From assembly GCA_002730735.1 (NCBI GenBank), contig PCAU01000001.1, positions 86,925 through 150,924 of the forward strand: a stretch of 64,000 bases of DNA, in the 5' to 3' direction. The stretch's first letter is position 1. Every line of letters begins with the position of its first letter. A program made the translations under genes and the position numbers. The stretch is from Acidobacteriota bacterium (GTDB lineage Bacteria > Acidobacteriota > Vicinamibacteria > Vicinamibacterales > UBA823). Below the pieces are notes generated by a model, which was not told where the DNA came from, made no database searches, and worked only from the letters and a program-made list of their open reading frames with translations. Shown piece after piece: positions 61,569 through 64,000 of the stretch.

Positions 61569-62054
61569 CTAAAAGTGGAGTTCCGAATGCAAGGAACAGA
61601 TGCGCTTCACGATTGCCGTCGTAGAGTGACCCTGCTCAATGTCGACACGCACAACCCGTCCACCCCGAGACTCAACTGTTTCACGTCCGACAATCTGGTC
61701 GGCCATCCAGTCAGCACCTTTCACAAGCACATCGGGCTGCAACTGCGCAATGAGTTTCTCAGGCGTTGGCTCCTCAAAGATAACCACCGCGTCAACGGAG
61801 GCTAGTGCCTCCAGCACTTCCGCACGCTCGGTTGCTGGAACAATGGGCCTTCCTAGTCCCTTGATCGACCGCGCGGATGTGTCACCGTTAAGCCCAACGA
61901 TCAGAAGGTCGCCTTCTGCGGCTGCCTTCCTGAGATAGCGCACATGCCCAGGGTGGACCAAGTCAAAAACGCCATTCGTGAAAGCAATGGATCCGCCTGC
62001 TGCACGTGTTTGGTTAACTAGGTCGATCGCTTCGTCGTACATCATCGTCACCAT
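61569..62054 (-). CDS. rfaE2: RfaE2-type cytidylyl/adenylyltransferase (heptose-1-phosphate adenylyltransferase-like)
   Basis: 161 residues from ATG 62054 (ATG 62045 and 62042 follow at once); a longer frame would run into the ABC gene. The nucleotidyltransferase motif is FTNGVFDLVHPGHVRYL with HxGH, then VGLNGDTSARSIKG, the ISSTxxR-like C-terminal GHSTTAIVKRI and VLVKGADW. This is the C-terminal half of bifunctional HldE, here stand-alone (RfaE2). It forms ADP-D-glycero-beta-D-manno-heptose for LPS inner core. It is downstream of an O-antigen type ABC exporter, which agrees with a surface polysaccharide role. Confidence 0.9.
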   Translation of the reverse strand: MVTMMYDEAIDLVNQTRAAGGSIAFTNGVFDLVHPGHVRYLRKAAAEGDLLIVGLNGDTSARSIKGLGRPIVPATERAEVLEALASVDAVVIFEEPTPEKLIAQLQPDVLVKGADWMADQIVGRETVESRGGRVVRVDIEQGHSTTAIVKRICSLHSELHF

Positions 62055-62065
62055 AGAGGTCTTAT

Positions 62066-63379
62066 CTAGTCGAGATATCCTGTGAAACGAATGTTGTCTG
62101 GAAACTTCCAACGATGGCGCGGGCGGAAGATTCCTATGTCATTAGTACGCGATTTAACGCGAAAGGTATGCAATAGGCGGTGATAGTCATACGGATATCC
62201 GTCACGCTTGTGCACCGCGACGTCAAGTTTGTAGGTACCTGCGACCAGGTCTAGGCTGTCAATGGTAAAAACAATTTCTCCCTCACCGTCCATACGTTCG
62301 GAGGTCAACTTCTCAAGAGCCGTGTTGGTACCGTAACAGCACACACCCTCAGCATTAAATAAACTGATCCCGAATACGAAGTCGCCTACGGGCTTTGCAG
62401 CCCGGACACGCAACCGGATGGACATCCGTGCACCGCAGGGAAAAACGTGCGAGGGTTGGTCATCATCACCCACCATCGAGACTTCCACGATTTCAACCTC
62501 GCGTGACCCCCAGCGGCCCTCGGTGGCCTGGAACATGTCGGGTGGATGGTCATCGGTGGGCGGTCCGGCCGTTCTCGCCTGCTCCCTCGTCTTCGCATCG
62601 GCAGAGGCTATCTGCCGCTCTTCCGCCTTCTCCACGTCAACTAAATACGCATCGACAACTCGAGTTGGATCGCCGGTCGCGCGGATCCGCCCGTCGTCTA
62701 ACCACACAGCCTCGTCGCAAAGTCGCTCCACTAGATCCAGAGAGTGAGTTACCAGTAGGACGGTCTTACCTCGCCGACGAAACTCGGCAAATTTATCAAG
62801 ACACTTATGGGTGAAACTCTGATCGCCGACCGCCAGTACTTCATCAATCAGTAACACGTCCGGGTCGACATGGATTGCCACAGCGAATCCGAGTCGCATA
62901 TACATGCCTGACGAGTAGGTTTTCACTGGTGCGTCAATAAAATCTTCTAGCTCGGCGAACTCTACAATCTCGTCGAACTTCCTGGTGACCTCCCGTTTTG
63001 ACAGGCCTAGCATGATGCCGTTAATGAAGATATTCTCCCGCCCACTGATCTCAGGATGGAAGCCAGCTCCGAGTTCAATCAGCGCTGAAATGCGCCCGTC
63101 GACTCTGACCGTGCCCAACGTCGGCTTGGCGATACCAGCGACCAATTTCAACAAGGTGCTCTTTCCCGATCCGTTCGAACCGATCACCCCCACCGTCCGC
63201 CCTTTCTCTACAGTAAGCGACACGTCCTGAAGGGCGGAAAATGTTTCGTGAGGCCGAAGGTCAGAGATCAGGCTACCCGACAACAGAGCGCTCTTCAGCG
63301 TGGCGAATTGCCGGCGACGGCTAAATCGACGGTAGACCTTAGACACTCCTTCGACGGCGATTACGTTCGTCAACTCCAC
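62066..63379 (-). CDS. wzt: Polysaccharide ABC transporter ATP-binding protein (Wzt-like)
   Basis: 437 residues from GTG 63379, 4 bases after the permease stop; a TTG two codons later is the alternative. Nucleotide-binding domain 1-240: Walker A GSNGSGKSTLL, the teichoic/O-antigen type GRISALIELGAGFHPE, signature YSSGMYMRLGFA, Walker B VLLIDEVLAVGD and switch THSLDL. The C-terminal domain (about 300-430; EVEIVEVSMVGDDDQPSHVF, GISLFNAEGVCCYGTNT) matches the Wzt carbohydrate-binding domain that recognises the glycan. It drives export of a finished O-antigen-like chain. Confidence 0.92.
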   Translation of the reverse strand: MELTNVIAVEGVSKVYRRFSRRRQFATLKSALLSGSLISDLRPHETFSALQDVSLTVEKGRTVGVIGSNGSGKSTLLKLVAGIAKPTLGTVRVDGRISALIELGAGFHPEISGRENIFINGIMLGLSKREVTRKFDEIVEFAELEDFIDAPVKTYSSGMYMRLGFAVAIHVDPDVLLIDEVLAVGDQSFTHKCLDKFAEFRRRGKTVLLVTHSLDLVERLCDEAVWLDDGRIRATGDPTRVVDAYLVDVEKAEERQIASADAKTREQARTAGPPTDDHPPDMFQATEGRWGSREVEIVEVSMVGDDDQPSHVFPCGARMSIRLRVRAAKPVGDFVFGISLFNAEGVCCYGTNTALEKLTSERMDGEGEIVFTIDSLDLVAGTYKLDVAVHKRDGYPYDYHRLLHTFRVKSRTNDIGIFRPRHRWKFPDNIRFTGYLD

Positions 63380-63383
63380 CCTC

Positions 63384-64000
63384 TCATACTTCTTCGGCAA
63401 ACGAGTCGCGTAGCCTGTCGAACAGAAAATATCCCAGGAGAAACAATACGATTGACACGCCACCCAGGGCTAACAGCCACTTCCAATGCCCAAACGGCCC
63501 GTCGTAGAACAAGATCTCCTGATAGGAGATGACCAAGTGGGTGAACGGGTTCAGGTCCAGTAGGACCTTGCCACTCGGCGGAGCTAATGACATCGGATAG
63601 ATAATAGGCGTGGCGAAAAACCAGAAGGTCATCAGGTTTCCTAAGATATCTCTTAGGTCACGAAAGTGGACCGTTAGCGACGCCACAATCAGCGCTAAGC
63701 CAAGTGTAAAGAAAAGCTGTACGAGCACGACAACCGGCAACCAGAGTAATTCCAATGGACGGACTGGCACCGCGAAGTACACCAGTGCAGCAGCAATTAT
63801 CGGTAGCCCTAGCAAGAAATGGATCATGTTCGCGAGAACAGTAACAACCGGCAGCACTTCGGCAGGAAACAGCACCTTCTTGATCAAATTGCCGCCTGCG
63901 ATCAGCACATTCGACGCCTCTAGGACAGATGACGAAAACCATGTCCAAGGCAGAAGACCGCAAAACATGAACAACGCGTAGGGCTCAATGTCGATCGGAC
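63384..64000 (-). CDS. wzm: Polysaccharide ABC transporter permease (Wzm-like), partial
   Basis: The frame is open to the right edge of the window: 204 residues plus a partial codon are visible, the N-terminus is missing. Five hydrophobic segments and the ABC-2 signature are present (PYALFMFCGLLPWTWF, VSLTVHFRDLRDI-like ASLTVHFRDLRDILGN, FFATPIIYPMSLAP, LNPFTHLVISYQEILF). It pairs with the ATPase gene 4 bases downstream to export a polysaccharide across the inner membrane. Confidence 0.93.
   Translation of the reverse strand, partial: PIDIEPYALFMFCGLLPWTWFSSSVLEASNVLIAGGNLIKKVLFPAEVLPVVTVLANMIHFLLGLPIIAAALVYFAVPVRPLELLWLPVVVLVQLFFTLGLALIVASLTVHFRDLRDILGNLMTFWFFATPIIYPMSLAPPSGKVLLDLNPFTHLVISYQEILFYDGPFGHWKWLLALGGVSIVLFLLGYFLFDRLRDSFAEEV

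Noticed and set aside
1-64000. tRNA, rRNA, CRISPR arrays, insertion sequences
   Set aside because: Intergenic gaps were read by eye on both strands; no cloverleaf, spaced repeat array, transposase or terminal inverted repeat was seen. A covariance search (tRNAscan, Rfam) was not possible here.

Overview
The window is about 57% GC (estimated by eye), densely coded on both strands, with no rRNA, tRNA, CRISPR array or insertion sequence that I could see. The gene set is that of a free-living, aerobic, Gram-negative-type heterotroph: a SUF-only Fe-S system with SufT, an A1-type haem-copper oxidase, M1 and M16 peptidases with signal peptides, a CRTAC1/ASPIC-UnbV protein, a UPF0182 protein, Tat-exported and lipoprotein enzymes, and a NusG-like UpxY factor next to Wzm/Wzt-type export genes. 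This mix, with several small conserved proteins, suggests Acidobacteriota, probably a Vicinamibacteria-like lineage. That placement is inference; there is no marker rRNA here.

Layout. 1-1516 (+): end of a CRTAC1-like protein and a fumarylacetoacetase-family enzyme. 1542-9222 (-): TPR membrane protein, then sufT, sufU, sufS, sufD, sufC and sufB, transcribed from a good sigma-70 promoter overlapped by an IscR-like operator. 9499-11373 (-): sodium:solute symporter with a 50-residue membrane protein. 11640-16529 (+): a VTT-domain protein, then cytochrome oxidase genes in the order I, III, IV, two small membrane proteins, II. 16662-19384 (-): copper-type P-ATPase. 19499-32814: metabolic and proteolysis genes (glycerate kinase, UPF0182, amidohydrolase, GNAT, MBL hydrolase, clpS-clpA, bicupin, Tat-exported aldolase-like PLP enzyme). 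32911-39600 (-): 2-oxoacid dehydrogenase E2, E1 beta and E1 alpha, an M16 peptidase pair, and an ACT protein. 39738-49212: aminotransferase, M1 peptidase, DsbD, glutamine synthetase, FabZ-like dehydratase, DECR-like SDR. 49282-55166: a redox protein and a dense regulatory cluster (hybrid kinase, FliA-like sigma, stand-alone kinase dimerisation protein, small HTH protein, NtrC-type regulator). 55231-64000 (-): dusB, NusG-like factor, SurA-like isomerase, mfd, rfaE2-like and a polysaccharide ABC exporter running off the edge.

Most notable find. At 49282-49887 a PCYCGC-motif protein appears to be interrupted by TGA at 49747. The same frame continues for 45 codons with the conserved C-terminal half of the family, and the TGA lies exactly where Gram-positive homologues, as I remember them, have the first cysteine of a CxxC. 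A small hairpin of bacterial SECIS type sits 21 nt downstream. I read it as a candidate selenoprotein. Other points worth checking are the IscR-like box with no rrf2 gene nearby, a possible phosphorelay built around a stand-alone DHp protein, twin palindromes 30 bp apart upstream of the sigma gene, and a 21-bp tandem duplication at the start of coxB.
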